Assembly: GCA_963731205.1 (NCBI GenBank)
Contig: CAVSUJ010000001.1
Span: forward strand, 496,001 to 560,000
Source: DATAZK01 sp963731205
GTDB lineage: Bacteria; Actinomycetota; Actinomycetes; Frankiales; Frankiaceae
DNA length: 64,000 bases
Direction: 5' to 3'
Under the pieces are notes generated by a model that saw only the letters and a list, made by a program, of their open reading frames with translations, was not told the origin of the DNA and searched no databases. This document shows positions 33,884 to 41,210 of the stretch, in pieces. Position numbers and translations under genes: made by a program. Numbering within the stretch: the stretch's first letter is position 1; the number at the start of each line of letters is the position of its first letter.

Positions 33884-35206
33884 ATGACCGAGGACCTTTC
33901 GCTGCCGGAATTAGCCCTGGCGCTCGCAGAAGGATTTCTCGGAGCCGCGTGGTCGCTCGATGAACTGGTCGCCGTGGGCTGCGGCATCGCTCCGCGTGGC
34001 CGTTGGTGGCAGGTCGAGATCTGCGCCGCTGCGGCCATCGGCGTGTACCGCCGAAAGCCGCGTGACCGCCCGCGCGAGCTGGCCGAGACACTGTTCGACG
34101 CACTGGTCCCCGGGCGTCAGGAGCCGGTTGCCGCCGTCCGGCAGCTCCCGCAACGGCAGGTGCCGACGTGGCCGGTGCGACCCCTTCCCGGCGCGGCGGC
34201 GCTGGCCCAGCTCGCCGAACTCCCGCCGTCGGAACTGCAGTGGTACGTGGATCTGCGGGGCATGGGACGAACCACCGGCCACGAGGCGCTGCGTCACTAT
34301 CGGTACTCGTGGCGAGCGTCGCCGCGCCGTCCGGCCCGCCTCATCGAAGCGCCCAAGGACCGGTTGAAGCTGATCCAGCGCCGGCTGCTGCGCGACGTGC
34401 TGTCAGCCGTTCCGGTGAGCGGGATCGCGCACGGCTACGTGCCGGGACGGTCGGCGCTGACGGCGGCTGACGAGCACGTGGGCTCCGAGGTGCTGGTGCA
34501 GGTCGACCTGACCTCCTTCTTCCCGTCGGTGGGATTCGGGCGGGTGCGGGCGATCTTCGAGGCGCTCGGCTACGGCCCCGCCGTCGCTCGCGACCTCGCC
34601 GGTCTGACGACGACCGCCGCTCCGCTCCGGGTGCTGCGATCGCGTCCGATGCCATCGATGCCCACCGCCTCCCAACTCACCGACCGGTTCCACGCCGATC
34701 GCCGACTGGCGTCGCCGCACCTGCCTCAGGGCGCTCCCACATCGCCGGCTCTGGCGAACCTTGCCTGCATCGGCCTGGACCGCCGGCTCGCTGGGCTGGC
34801 GGCGGCGTTCGACGCGCGGGTGACGCGCTACGCCGACGACATCACCTTCTCCGGCGGCTTCTGGCTCCGCCACGGGCAGCGTGACCTGCTGGCCCTGCTT
34901 CGCCAAATCGTCGCCGACGAGGGCTTCGCGCTGGCCAGGGACAAGACCCGCGTGACGACGCGCTCGGCACGCCAGCAGGTGCTGGGAGTGGTCGTCAACG
35001 AGCGTCGCAACCTCGACCGCCGCTCGCTGGACGCTCTGCGGGCCACCCTCACCAATTGCGTACGCACCGGGCCGGCGGCGCAGAACCGCGCCGGTCATCC
35101 CGACTTCCGCGCGCATCTGCTCGGCCGGCTGGCCTGGGTGTCAGCCGTCGCGCCGGATAAGGCCGCTCGGCTGCGGCTGCTGTTCGACGCGATCGACTGG
35201 TCTTGA
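33884..35206 (+). CDS. Retron reverse transcriptase
   Basis: 440 aa. RT landmarks in order: HGYVPGRS at 183-190, VQVDLTSFFPS at 205-215 with catalytic Asp208, LPQGAPTSPALANL at 280-293, VTRYADDITFSG at 313-324 with the catalytic Asp pair 318-319, and QVLGVVVNE at 365-373, where retron RTs carry their VTG-type motif. Residues 1-150 form an extra N-terminal region (helical, with an RPRELAETL segment and a Trp/Arg-rich part), like the long N-termini of myxobacterial retron RTs. It makes branched RNA-DNA (msDNA) from the RNA just upstream. No ribosome site precedes the ATG. No effector gene is adjacent. Confidence 0.93.
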   Translation: MTEDLSLPELALALAEGFLGAAWSLDELVAVGCGIAPRGRWWQVEICAAAAIGVYRRKPRDRPRELAETLFDALVPGRQEPVAAVRQLPQRQVPTWPVRPLPGAAALAQLAELPPSELQWYVDLRGMGRTTGHEALRHYRYSWRASPRRPARLIEAPKDRLKLIQRRLLRDVLSAVPVSGIAHGYVPGRSALTAADEHVGSEVLVQVDLTSFFPSVGFGRVRAIFEALGYGPAVARDLAGLTTTAAPLRVLRSRPMPSMPTASQLTDRFHADRRLASPHLPQGAPTSPALANLACIGLDRRLAGLAAAFDARVTRYADDITFSGGFWLRHGQRDLLALLRQIVADEGFALARDKTRVTTRSARQQVLGVVVNERRNLDRRSLDALRATLTNCVRTGPAAQNRAGHPDFRAHLLGRLAWVSAVAPDKAARLRLLFDAIDWS

Positions 35207-35381
35207 GGGCCGGGCCGGGCTGGGCCGCCGAACCCGGAACGGGGGGTTACGCGCGTCCGATAAGCCCCGCTTCTGGGTTTCGCGTGCGCGCCGTGCAGCG
35301 GTGCGCCGGTGCCGACCAGGGCCAGGATTGGTATGGTGTCCGTCGCGGCGACGGCCCCTCGGGGTGGTCGCTGCGACCCAG

Positions 35382-35467
35382 GTCCGGGTGGCGGAATTGG
35401 CAGACGCGCTAGCTTGAGGTGCTAGTTCCCTTTACGGGGAATGGGGGTTCAAGTCCCCCCTCGGACA
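35382..35467 (+). tRNA. tRNA-Leu (anticodon GAG)
   Basis: The acceptor stem GTCCGGG pairs with CTCGGAC (one G-U). The D-arm, the anticodon stem CTAGC/GCTAG around TTGAGGT (anticodon GAG), a long class II variable arm (TTCCCTTTACGGGGAA), and the T-arm GGGGG-TTCAAGT-CCCCC are all present. The discriminator A is followed by CAAG, so CCA is not encoded. TATGGT at about 35332 is a plausible -10. It marks the border between conserved genes and a scarred accessory stretch. Confidence 0.96.
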
Positions 35468-35574
35468 CAAGATCATCAGCCGCTGACCTGCATCTATGGT
35501 CAGCTTTCTAAGATTAAGATTTTTACCGATACCGCGATTGATACCAGCGGATGAAAAGGCCCGCTGAAGTCGGC

Positions 35575-35997
35575 GGTCGACGGGGCAATACGCAGGACGC
35601 TGCAGATCGGCTCGACCCCGCGAAACGAGGCCGATGCTCGTCGACATAGCGGATCATTGCTGGGTCGGCGGTCGAGCTCCGCCCCGAAGAAAGCCGCTGC
35701 GGACTTGAGGATTTCGTTGGCCCGGCGCAGCTCCCGGTTCTCTTCCTCCAGCGCCTTCATGCGGGCGCGTTCCTCGCTCGACAGCCCGTGCCGTCGCCCG
35801 GAGTCGATCTCGGCCTGACGGACCCAGTTCCGCAGCGACTGATCACCGACACCGAGCTAGCGCGCGACCCGGCTGATCACACCGGTTTCATCGCCGGACT
35901 CGGCGATCGTCTGCTCAACCAGCCGCACCGCCCGCTCTTTCAGCCCAGCCGGATACCGCTTCGACGACGGGTGCTTCGACCCAGACGTGGACTCCAT
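35575..35997 (-). pseudogene. IS3-type transposase orfA/orfB fragment, broken
   Basis: orfA starts MESTSGSKHPSSKRYPAGLKERAVRLVEQ and ends MKALEEENRELRRANEILKSAAAFFGAELDR, the classic helix-turn-helix plus leucine zipper of IS3 OrfA. A TAG at 35859-35857 replaces the Gln codon in the VARQLGVGDQSLRNWV motif. orfB begins MIRYVDEHRPRF, then shifts frame before GVEPICSVLRIAPST, and ends there. Nonsense, frameshift and truncation together make it non-functional. Confidence 0.85.
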
Positions 35998-36047
35998 GGC
36001 CCCAACCTTTCCAAGGTTCGGAGTCTCCAGGAATCCCAGTCCGGTTC
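35575..36047 (-). mobile_element. IS3-family insertion sequence remnant
   Basis: The orfA-side end is intact. The minus strand begins TGAACCGGACTGGGATTCC near 36047, a terminal repeat typical of an actinobacterial IS3 subgroup, about 50 bases before the orfA ATG. The homology stops within the first codons of orfB around 35575, so most of the transposase and the other end are gone. It sits about 110 bases from the tRNA-Leu. Confidence 0.75.
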
Positions 36048-36344
36048 ATTCTTCGGTTTCGCCGCACCGTAGTCGGAGAGTTGTTCAGCCCTTGGTCTGC
36101 GATGCCATCAACCCAGGGAAAGGCCGGTCCGAGCGGCATCAAATCACGATGCGGATTCGGTGTGTCTGCTGCGCTGCCCGGGGCGACTCGAGTCCAGGTC
36201 AGGTGTCCGCGTGGCCAGGCGCCGATGTCCGGAAGCGCCACCGGGATGGTTCGCGTGTCACACTCGGCGTACGCATTCACCCTCGGGTGAGTCACCGCTG
36301 GTTGGGAAGCAGCCGGTGGACTAGGTGTTCCGGGTCGGAGTTGC

Positions 36345-36590
36345 GTGACCGGACGGCTGGACGATCCGCGTTTACTATCCATGCTTCGCGCTGGTGATAT
36401 CAGCGGTCTTGCCGGGCTGTACGACCGATATGGATCCGAGTGCATTCGGCTTGCCGTGACTTCCGAGCGTCAAGCCGAAGACGTCGTCTTCGAGACGTTT
36501 CTCGAGTTGTGGCGGCAACCCCCACCGCCCTGGACATCGGTCCGAGATTGGCTCGTGGCACGCTGCGCGGCGTGTCGCTCCTCAACCTAG
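36345..36590 (+). pseudogene. ECF sigma-70 region 2 fragment
   Basis: 81 aa from GTG. LLSMLRAGDISGLAGLYDRYGSECIRLA and ERQAEDVVFETFLELWRQPPPPW...VRDWLVARC correspond to sigma region 2 (core-binding and -10 recognition helices). The frame then ends at CAACCTAG, and no region 4 follows, so the protein cannot be a full sigma factor. A shifted frame continues RRVAPQPRGA, which suggests a frameshift. It is probably a decayed gene in the mobile-element-scarred stretch. Confidence 0.6.
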
Positions 36591-36683
36591 GGGCGCGAGT
36601 GGAAGCGCGAGACCGAGCGGGCATGTGGATGGATGACCGGTGCGTCATATCGGGGTTGGCCTGCTGCCGGGACGGATTCGAAG

Positions 36684-37517
36684 CTATTCAGCCTCGGGCA
36701 CGTTGGGCTCGGGGTTGCCGTGGTCGGAGCGCGTTGGACTCCAGAATTCTTGATTGCGAAGTTGACGTTTGCTGAGATGGGGGCCGGTTGGACGTGAGTG
36801 CGGGCTCTGCCTGGCGTCTAGCACGTCCATGACACGGTCTCGAAAACCGTTGAACCGAAACCACATTCGACCGTTTCCACGACCTGCTGCGGCATGCGGG
36901 TGGGGTCGTGAGGGCGAATCCTCAAGCGCTTTCCTGTAGGCCGCGGCCGCCTCATCGGCGTCTTCATCCGATAAGGCTCGGTCGAGTTCATCAGCGGTCA
37001 GTCGCTCCGCCTGAAATCGGGTCTTCAACAGCGCGCCAAGCCTGGCTCTCACCTCAGCCGTCCCGGTGTTTCCGATTCGGCCGTCGCCACCGAGTTGACT
37101 CTCGATCCGTCGCAGCAGCCGGTGGATCTTCGCCCCTTGAGTTCGTTGCTGGTCCGCTGCGCTCCGGCTGAGGCCGAGCCGCCGCTTCTGCAGTGGTAGC
37201 AACACTTGTCGCGTCGCGGCTAGATGCTTTGAAACCCCGGCAACAGCTTCGAGACGCCCCATCCGTGCCGGCATAGCAAGTGCGTCTAGTGCCCTTTGCT
37301 GCGTCTCAACAACCGACTCGCTGAGCGGACCCCGCAGCGAGTCATCCGAGGGGACCGACGGGCTACCCGGCGCTGGCTCGTCCTGTCGGGAGGTCGACTG
37401 CTGAGCGAAGGACTTCTCGGATTCGTCTGAGCCTGAGTCGTGGGATCCGGTATGTCGCATACAAGGGATTCGTTTTGCAGCGATCAAGGGTTCATCCCGG
37501 CGTGAGATGCTGCTCAT
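36684..37517 (-). CDS. Hypothetical protein, Ser/Arg/Glu-rich
   Basis: 277 aa, no membrane helix or signal peptide. Low-complexity ends flank a helical centre (residues about 75-205) with segments LPLQKRRLGLSRSAADQQRTQGAKIHRLLRRIESQLG and LKTRFQAERLTADELDRALSDEDADEAAAAYRKAL. The last segment loosely recalls DUF1707-type helices. I do not recognise the protein, and it may be a chance open frame in a decayed region. Confidence 0.4.
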   Translation of the reverse strand: MSSISRRDEPLIAAKRIPCMRHTGSHDSGSDESEKSFAQQSTSRQDEPAPGSPSVPSDDSLRGPLSESVVETQQRALDALAMPARMGRLEAVAGVSKHLAATRQVLLPLQKRRLGLSRSAADQQRTQGAKIHRLLRRIESQLGGDGRIGNTGTAEVRARLGALLKTRFQAERLTADELDRALSDEDADEAAAAYRKALEDSPSRPHPHAAAGRGNGRMWFRFNGFRDRVMDVLDARQSPHSRPTGPHLSKRQLRNQEFWSPTRSDHGNPEPNVPEAE

Positions 37518-37610
37518 ACATCGCCCGAGTCAGCGGGCAGACGAATGGGTCGCCGACAAGTGGCCCGAACCAGGGGCCGAGAACATTTGCAGATCAAAAA
37601 TCAGCAAGCA

Positions 37611-37781
37611 ATGTGGGTGGTCGGCCTGATCTGGGTGGGTGCGCTGCTGGCGCTGGTGCCAGCCATTTCAACCTCCAGCGGTCCCACCATTGCCGCGTGC
37701 CTGTTCCTCCTTGTGATCGCCCCCGCGGTCATGCTCGTGCTTCTGTTCTGCCTCGCAATGGCGAACCGTCGACACCCTTAA
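37611..37781 (+). CDS. Small two-helix membrane protein
   Basis: 56 aa from ATG 37611. Two hydrophobic helices (VVGLIWVGALLALVPAIS and AACLFLLVIAPAVMLVLLFCLA) are joined by a short loop and end in ANRRHP. The frame opens earlier at 37545 with basic residues. There is no clear ribosome site. It ends just before the promoter of the DoxX-like gene. Function unknown; it may be spurious. Confidence 0.4.
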   Translation: MWVVGLIWVGALLALVPAISTSSGPTIAACLFLLVIAPAVMLVLLFCLAMANRRHP

Positions 37782-37784
37782 GCT
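37779..37784 (+). promoter_or_regulatory. -10 box TAAGCT of the DoxX-like gene, likely leaderless
   Basis: TAAGCT ends seven bases before GTG 37792, matching the pattern at other genes of this window. Confidence 0.45.
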
Positions 37785-37791
37785 TCGGCAG

Positions 37792-38169
37792 GTGCCATCC
37801 CAACTGTCCGCAGCTTCGCTGAGCGCGTTTCTAGCGGGAGCGTCCCTGGTCCATTTTCTCCGCCCGCAGACCTTCGACGGCATCGTGCCGTCGGCGGTTC
37901 CCGGATCGGCCCGGCAGGTCGTGTACGTCAGTGGCCTCGCGGAGCTGGCGTGTGCTGCGCTGGTCGGTGTTCGGCGTACCCGGCATCTGGGTGGGTTCGC
38001 TGCGGCGGCGCTTTTCGTTGCCGTCTTCCCCGCGAATGTCAAGATGGCCCTCGACGGCGGGGTTCCGGGAGTAAATGGAGTCATGGCCTCGAAGGCGTTT
38101 GCTTATGGTCGACTGCCGGTACAAATCCCGTTAGTCGCTTGGGCCTTGAACGTCGGCAGGAACTCTTGA
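37792..38169 (+). CDS. DoxX-like membrane protein
   Basis: 125 aa, four hydrophobic helices. SLSAFLAGASLVHFLRPQTFDGIVPSAVPG and VYVSGLAELACAALVGVRRTRHLGGFAAAALFVAVFPANVKMALDGG are typical of the four-helix DoxX/DUF4267-like family, with the conserved H-F-P-F-D loop and the PAN-KM segment. Members are linked to redox or electron-transport functions, but no specific reaction is established. It is the best-preserved gene in the scarred accessory stretch. Confidence 0.82.
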   Translation: MPSQLSAASLSAFLAGASLVHFLRPQTFDGIVPSAVPGSARQVVYVSGLAELACAALVGVRRTRHLGGFAAAALFVAVFPANVKMALDGGVPGVNGVMASKAFAYGRLPVQIPLVAWALNVGRNS

Positions 38170-38194
38170 CTGGCGCAACTTGGTCGGTCTGCTG

Positions 38195-38233
38195 ACGGTC
38201 CCACAGTGACAAACTCCACGGTCATACAGTGAC
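38195..38233 (-). repeat. Two 16-base direct repeats resembling an IS21-type end
   Basis: ACGGTC-CC-ACAGTGAC (38195-38210) and ACGGTC-AT-ACAGTGAC (38218-38233) match in 14 of 16 positions at 23-base spacing, and both are followed by AA. Repeated subterminal motifs of this look occur at IS21-family ends. No transposase is present, so this would be a relic. The family assignment is tentative. Confidence 0.4.
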
Positions 38234-38707
38234 AACCCTGCAAGCCTGTGACCTGCAGAAAGAGAAGTTTGTATCTAGTCTTAGGTATGGAGAGTCGGCG
38301 GAAGAGCAATAGCCGACCGGTCAAAACAGTCATGGGCTGCCTCCGAATGGCAGCCACAGAACCAGTCGGAAGCCGAGCCCTCGAAGGCTCGCAGCGAATT
38401 GCCTCCCTAAACCTGATGCTTTCTTGTCCATCACAGCCCGATAGGCAGTTTGCTGTTCGTCGCCAGCCACCATCCTCGCGTAAGATTCAGCGAGGCGCGA
38501 TACACGACTACCGCCTGCCGGGCCAACGCCTCAGGCGCGACGAATTCTATTTCCAGCAGCTGAGTTAATAGCTCGGTACGCAATGCCTGTACTGGACGCG
38601 TCCGTGAAGGCTATGACGCTTGGTACGTGAACGCGGACGTTGGCATGACGTTCTGCGACAACGGACGTGATCTGCGCCTTGCGCCGCGTGTTGGCGCCGG
38701 GGCATCT

Positions 38708-38737
38708 GTCGAGCAGCCTGCCCGCAGGCTGCTCGAC
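38708..38737. terminator. Perfect 13-bp hairpin, possible terminator
   Basis: GTCGAGCAGCCTG and CAGGCTGCTCGAC flank a four-base CCCG loop with no mismatch, followed by CCGGGGTTGTTTA. It may end transcription in either direction or be a relic of a mobile element. It lies 110 bases before the next gene. Confidence 0.4.
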
Positions 38738-38833
38738 CCGGGGTTGTTTAGTCCGCGGACGCTGTAGTGGTACTACCGCATTCAAGATCGCCAATAATTC
38801 TCTGCTTTGAGCTTGTCCGCCTGCCAAACGATC

Positions 38834-38839
38834 TATCGT
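38834..38839 (+). promoter_or_regulatory. -10 box TATCGT of the exported-protein gene
   Basis: TATCGT ends seven bases before ATG 38847, so this transcript too is probably leaderless. It supports the small downstream frame as a real gene. Confidence 0.45.
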
Positions 38840-38846
38840 CCCGGCC

Positions 38847-39164
38847 ATGGTCGATAGGCCAGCTGGACGGCTGATCGTTCTAGCTCTGGCTGGTGGAGTC
38901 GTTTTACTCGTCGGATTCTCGGTGGTGCTCACGCTCTTGCTGGTGTCGAACACGAAGCCAGTTGCTGAGTTTCGAGCCACGGCTTCCGCAGCGTCGCCTC
39001 AGCGTTCACCGGGCAGTGCGAGCGTCGCACCGAGTATCGCCCCATCGTCGATTGCTCCGAAGACACAGCCGGCAACTGCGACGAGACACGCGAAGGTCCT
39101 GGGAGTTATCGGGGGGCAGACAGTCACGTACGGGGTGGCGGGACCGAGTGTCGCCCGTACGTGA
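38847..39164 (+). CDS. Small membrane-anchored exported protein
   Basis: 105 aa. A short basic start (MVDRPAGR) leads into one strong hydrophobic helix (LIVLALAGGVVLLVGFSVVLTLLLVS). The Ser/Ala/Pro-rich rest (PQRSPGSASVAPSIAPSSIAPKTQPAT) should lie outside the cell, ending in a short GVIGGQTVTYGVAGP segment. No known family. A well-placed -10 box supports expression. Confidence 0.55.
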   Translation: MVDRPAGRLIVLALAGGVVLLVGFSVVLTLLLVSNTKPVAEFRATASAASPQRSPGSASVAPSIAPSSIAPKTQPATATRHAKVLGVIGGQTVTYGVAGPSVART

Positions 39165-39196
39165 ACGGCGGGTGGTACCTATGACCCGATCGCGAG

Positions 39197-40132
39197 TCAC
39201 TGCACTTCGATGACGACCTTCATCGCTCCGGAACTGCGATCGGCCGCGACTGCGAAGGCTGTCTTTGCCTCTTCCAAGGGAAAGCGGTGGGTGATGAGGG
39301 CATCAGCGATCTCGGGGCGAGCGGCAAGCATGTCGGCCGCCAAACGCATTTCCCGCTGGCCTGCGTGCCCGCAGTAGCCCATCGACGCCACCAGCGTGAT
39401 CTCCTTCGTCAGCAGCAATGGGAACGGCACCTCCAGCGGGCCGAGTGCGACACCGAGGACCACGATGGTGCCGCCGGGCCTGACCAACTCGACGCAGCGC
39501 AGGATCGAGGATGGCGAACCTGCTGCCTCCACCACGACGTCATAGAGCCCTGTGGGTTCCCCCACGCCGAGGCGCTCGCGGATCTCGTTCTGGTGGGGGT
39601 ATCGGGCTTCCAGGGCGACCTCCGCAGCGCCTTGGTATCGGGCGGCTGCGGCGGCGAGCTGACCGATAGACCCGCCGCCCACCACCATCACACGCTTTTG
39701 CGGCCCTGTTCTGCCGACGCGCACCCCGTGCCACGCGACTGACGCCGGCTCAACAAGCGACGCGTTGGAAACGTCCAGGCTCATTGGCAGCTCGATGAGC
39801 TTGTGCGCGGGGACACGGTATTGCTCGACCATGCCGCCGTCCTGCATGATCCCCAGTGCCATCTTCGAGGACCGCGCGCACAGGTTGTTCCGGCCAGCCT
39901 TGCAGTATTCACACTCTCCGCAACCGAAGAGACCCTCGACCGAGACTGCTGTGCCGTCTGCGCGGACCCCGGCCAGCTCGTGCCCGAGGACACGCTCCGT
40001 GCCCGCGGCGAGGTACATCAGGTCCGAGGCGCAGATGCCGACCGACCGCATGGTGATCAGCTCGCCCTGGCCGGGCGCCTCCTCGACATCGACAACCTCC
40101 GGCACACCCTCGCGACCTCGCACAGCCTTCAC
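39197..40132 (-). CDS. Zinc-binding alcohol dehydrogenase (MDR family)
   Basis: 311 aa from GTG 40132, which has a good AAGGAG site. Catalytic zinc ligands are in SVGICASDLMYL and RVLGHELAG. The structural zinc lobe is CGECEYCKAGRNNLC with all four cysteines. The NAD(P) loop is VMVVGGGSIGQLAAAAA. The protein is about 30 residues shorter than most MDR enzymes in the N-terminal lobe. It probably oxidises an alcohol or polyol. It follows the SDR gene on the same strand (43 bases) and is likely in one operon with it. Confidence 0.9.
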   Translation of the reverse strand: MKAVRGREGVPEVVDVEEAPGQGELITMRSVGICASDLMYLAAGTERVLGHELAGVRADGTAVSVEGLFGCGECEYCKAGRNNLCARSSKMALGIMQDGGMVEQYRVPAHKLIELPMSLDVSNASLVEPASVAWHGVRVGRTGPQKRVMVVGGGSIGQLAAAAARYQGAAEVALEARYPHQNEIRERLGVGEPTGLYDVVVEAAGSPSSILRCVELVRPGGTIVVLGVALGPLEVPFPLLLTKEITLVASMGYCGHAGQREMRLAADMLAARPEIADALITHRFPLEEAKTAFAVAADRSSGAMKVVIEVQ

Positions 40133-40174
40133 CGTGGGCTCCTTCTGCCTATCAGGCTTTCGCACACCATCCGT

Positions 40175-40921
40175 TCACGGTGAGAGCACGTCATTGCGTG
40201 CCCTCAGGATGGCGTGAAGTCTTTTCTCGACGTCGTCCGTCGAATGGCTGTCCGTGAAGACGTAGGGCCGCAGCTTGCGGATGGCGTCGATCACGTTCTT
40301 GGCCACGGTGGACGGTTCAACGGTTCCGATCGGGTTCATCCCAGTCCTGATCCGCCCTGGCATGACGACGCTCACGCCGATCTGCGACCCGACTCTCTCG
40401 AGATCGGTCCGGAGCACGTCAGACAGGCCGAGAACGCCATGCTTGGCGACCGTGTAAGGACCAAGCCGGTCCTGCGGTAGAACCGCAGCCATCGACGCCA
40501 CGTTGACCACATGTCCCTCCCCGCCGGTCGCCAGGATGCGGGGGACGAACGAGCGCACCCCATGCACGACTCCCCAGAGATTGACGTCGAGAACGCGATG
40601 CCATTCCGCAAGGGAGAGCTCCCAGGCCAGTCCACGGTTCACGATTCCGGCATTGTTGACCGCAATGTGGAGCGCGCCGAATCGGTCTACCGCGCGTTCC
40701 GCGGCCCGTTCGACGGCGTCCTGGTCTCGAACATCAACCGTTACCGCGTCGACATCGACACCGGGTCGACGAACCTGGGCGGCAGCTGACTCGACCGCGG
40801 CCCCGTCAAGGTCGGTCATGAGGAGCTGAACTCCCGAAGCGGCGAGCTGGTCTGCAATGGCCAAACCGATCCCGCTCGCGGCGCCCGTGACAATGGCCAC
40901 GCGGCCTTGGAGTTGCTTCAT
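40175..40921 (-). CDS. Short-chain dehydrogenase/reductase
   Basis: 248 aa. Cofactor motif VTGAASGIGLAIADQLA at 11-27, DVRDQ adenine-binding region, NNAGI, and catalytic Ser-Tyr-Lys in VNVASMAAVLPQDRLGPYTVAKHGVLG. The Asp after the second strand (MTDLDG) favours NAD(H). It is the first gene of a two-gene operon with the zinc alcohol dehydrogenase; together they could interconvert a secondary alcohol and ketone. Nested inverted repeats lie 68-100 bases upstream. Confidence 0.92.
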   Translation of the reverse strand: MKQLQGRVAIVTGAASGIGLAIADQLAASGVQLLMTDLDGAAVESAAAQVRRPGVDVDAVTVDVRDQDAVERAAERAVDRFGALHIAVNNAGIVNRGLAWELSLAEWHRVLDVNLWGVVHGVRSFVPRILATGGEGHVVNVASMAAVLPQDRLGPYTVAKHGVLGLSDVLRTDLERVGSQIGVSVVMPGRIRTGMNPIGTVEPSTVAKNVIDAIRKLRPYVFTDSHSTDDVEKRLHAILRARNDVLSP

Positions 40922-40988
40922 TCGATATCGACCTCACAGGACCCAGAGCACGCTGCAACCGCTACAAGGACACCGACAACGATCTGAC

Positions 40989-41021
40989 GAGTGCAACCTA
41001 GACGAGAATTGCACTCTCGTC
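40989..41021 (-). promoter_or_regulatory. Nested inverted repeats upstream of the SDR operon
   Basis: GAGTGCAA (40989-40996) pairs with TTGCACTC (41009-41016), and overlapping it GACGAGA (41001-41007) pairs with TCTCGTC (41015-41021). Two interlocking perfect palindromes in the only gap before the SDR gene suggest a regulator-binding site. No regulator gene is adjacent. Confidence 0.4.
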
Positions 41022-41210
41022 GACGGAGATCAATCCTCTCGCTTTGGCAGCGCGCCAGCCAATCATGACGTTTTCCATGCTCGGTCAGGCACGATGGGCG
41101 GCGTGAACACGTACAGGATCACCCGGCGTAGCAGGCACTCGCTTGCTCTGGGTGGCAGGCCGGTGCGCGACATCCGCATCGTTTCAGGCTTGTAGCCACA
41201 GCAATCGCTG

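Larger units (their letters stand above)
38170..38846. other. Intergenic stretch without a convincing gene
   Basis: About 680 bases with markedly lower GC than the flanks. It holds a pair of 16-base IS-end-like repeats (38195-38233), a perfect 13-base-pair hairpin (38708-38737), and the promoter of the next gene. An open frame at 38248-38568 has no recognisable features and is probably not coding. Confidence 0.6.

Noticed and set aside
33639..35206. A diversity-generating retroelement instead of a retron
   Set aside because: No template/variable repeat pair was seen and no accessory protein gene is present, while a1/a2 and msd-like structure fit a retron.
33650..35480. A CRISPR array near the RT (RT-Cas system)
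   Set aside because: No regularly spaced repeats and no cas genes are visible in the neighbourhood.
35432..35647. Minus-strand open frame ending in a DLNPHSP motif
   Set aside because: The ending is the well-known translation of the antisense strand of a tRNA-Leu; the frame overlaps the tRNA and the IS3 remnant.
35915..36445. 176-codon minus-strand frame
   Set aside because: It overlaps the IS3 end and the sigma fragment in another frame, and the protein is Ser/Pro/Arg-rich without any domain; a shadow frame.
38248..38568. 106-codon plus-strand frame
   Set aside because: No domain, no ribosome site, and a random-looking composition within a gene-free, lower-GC stretch.
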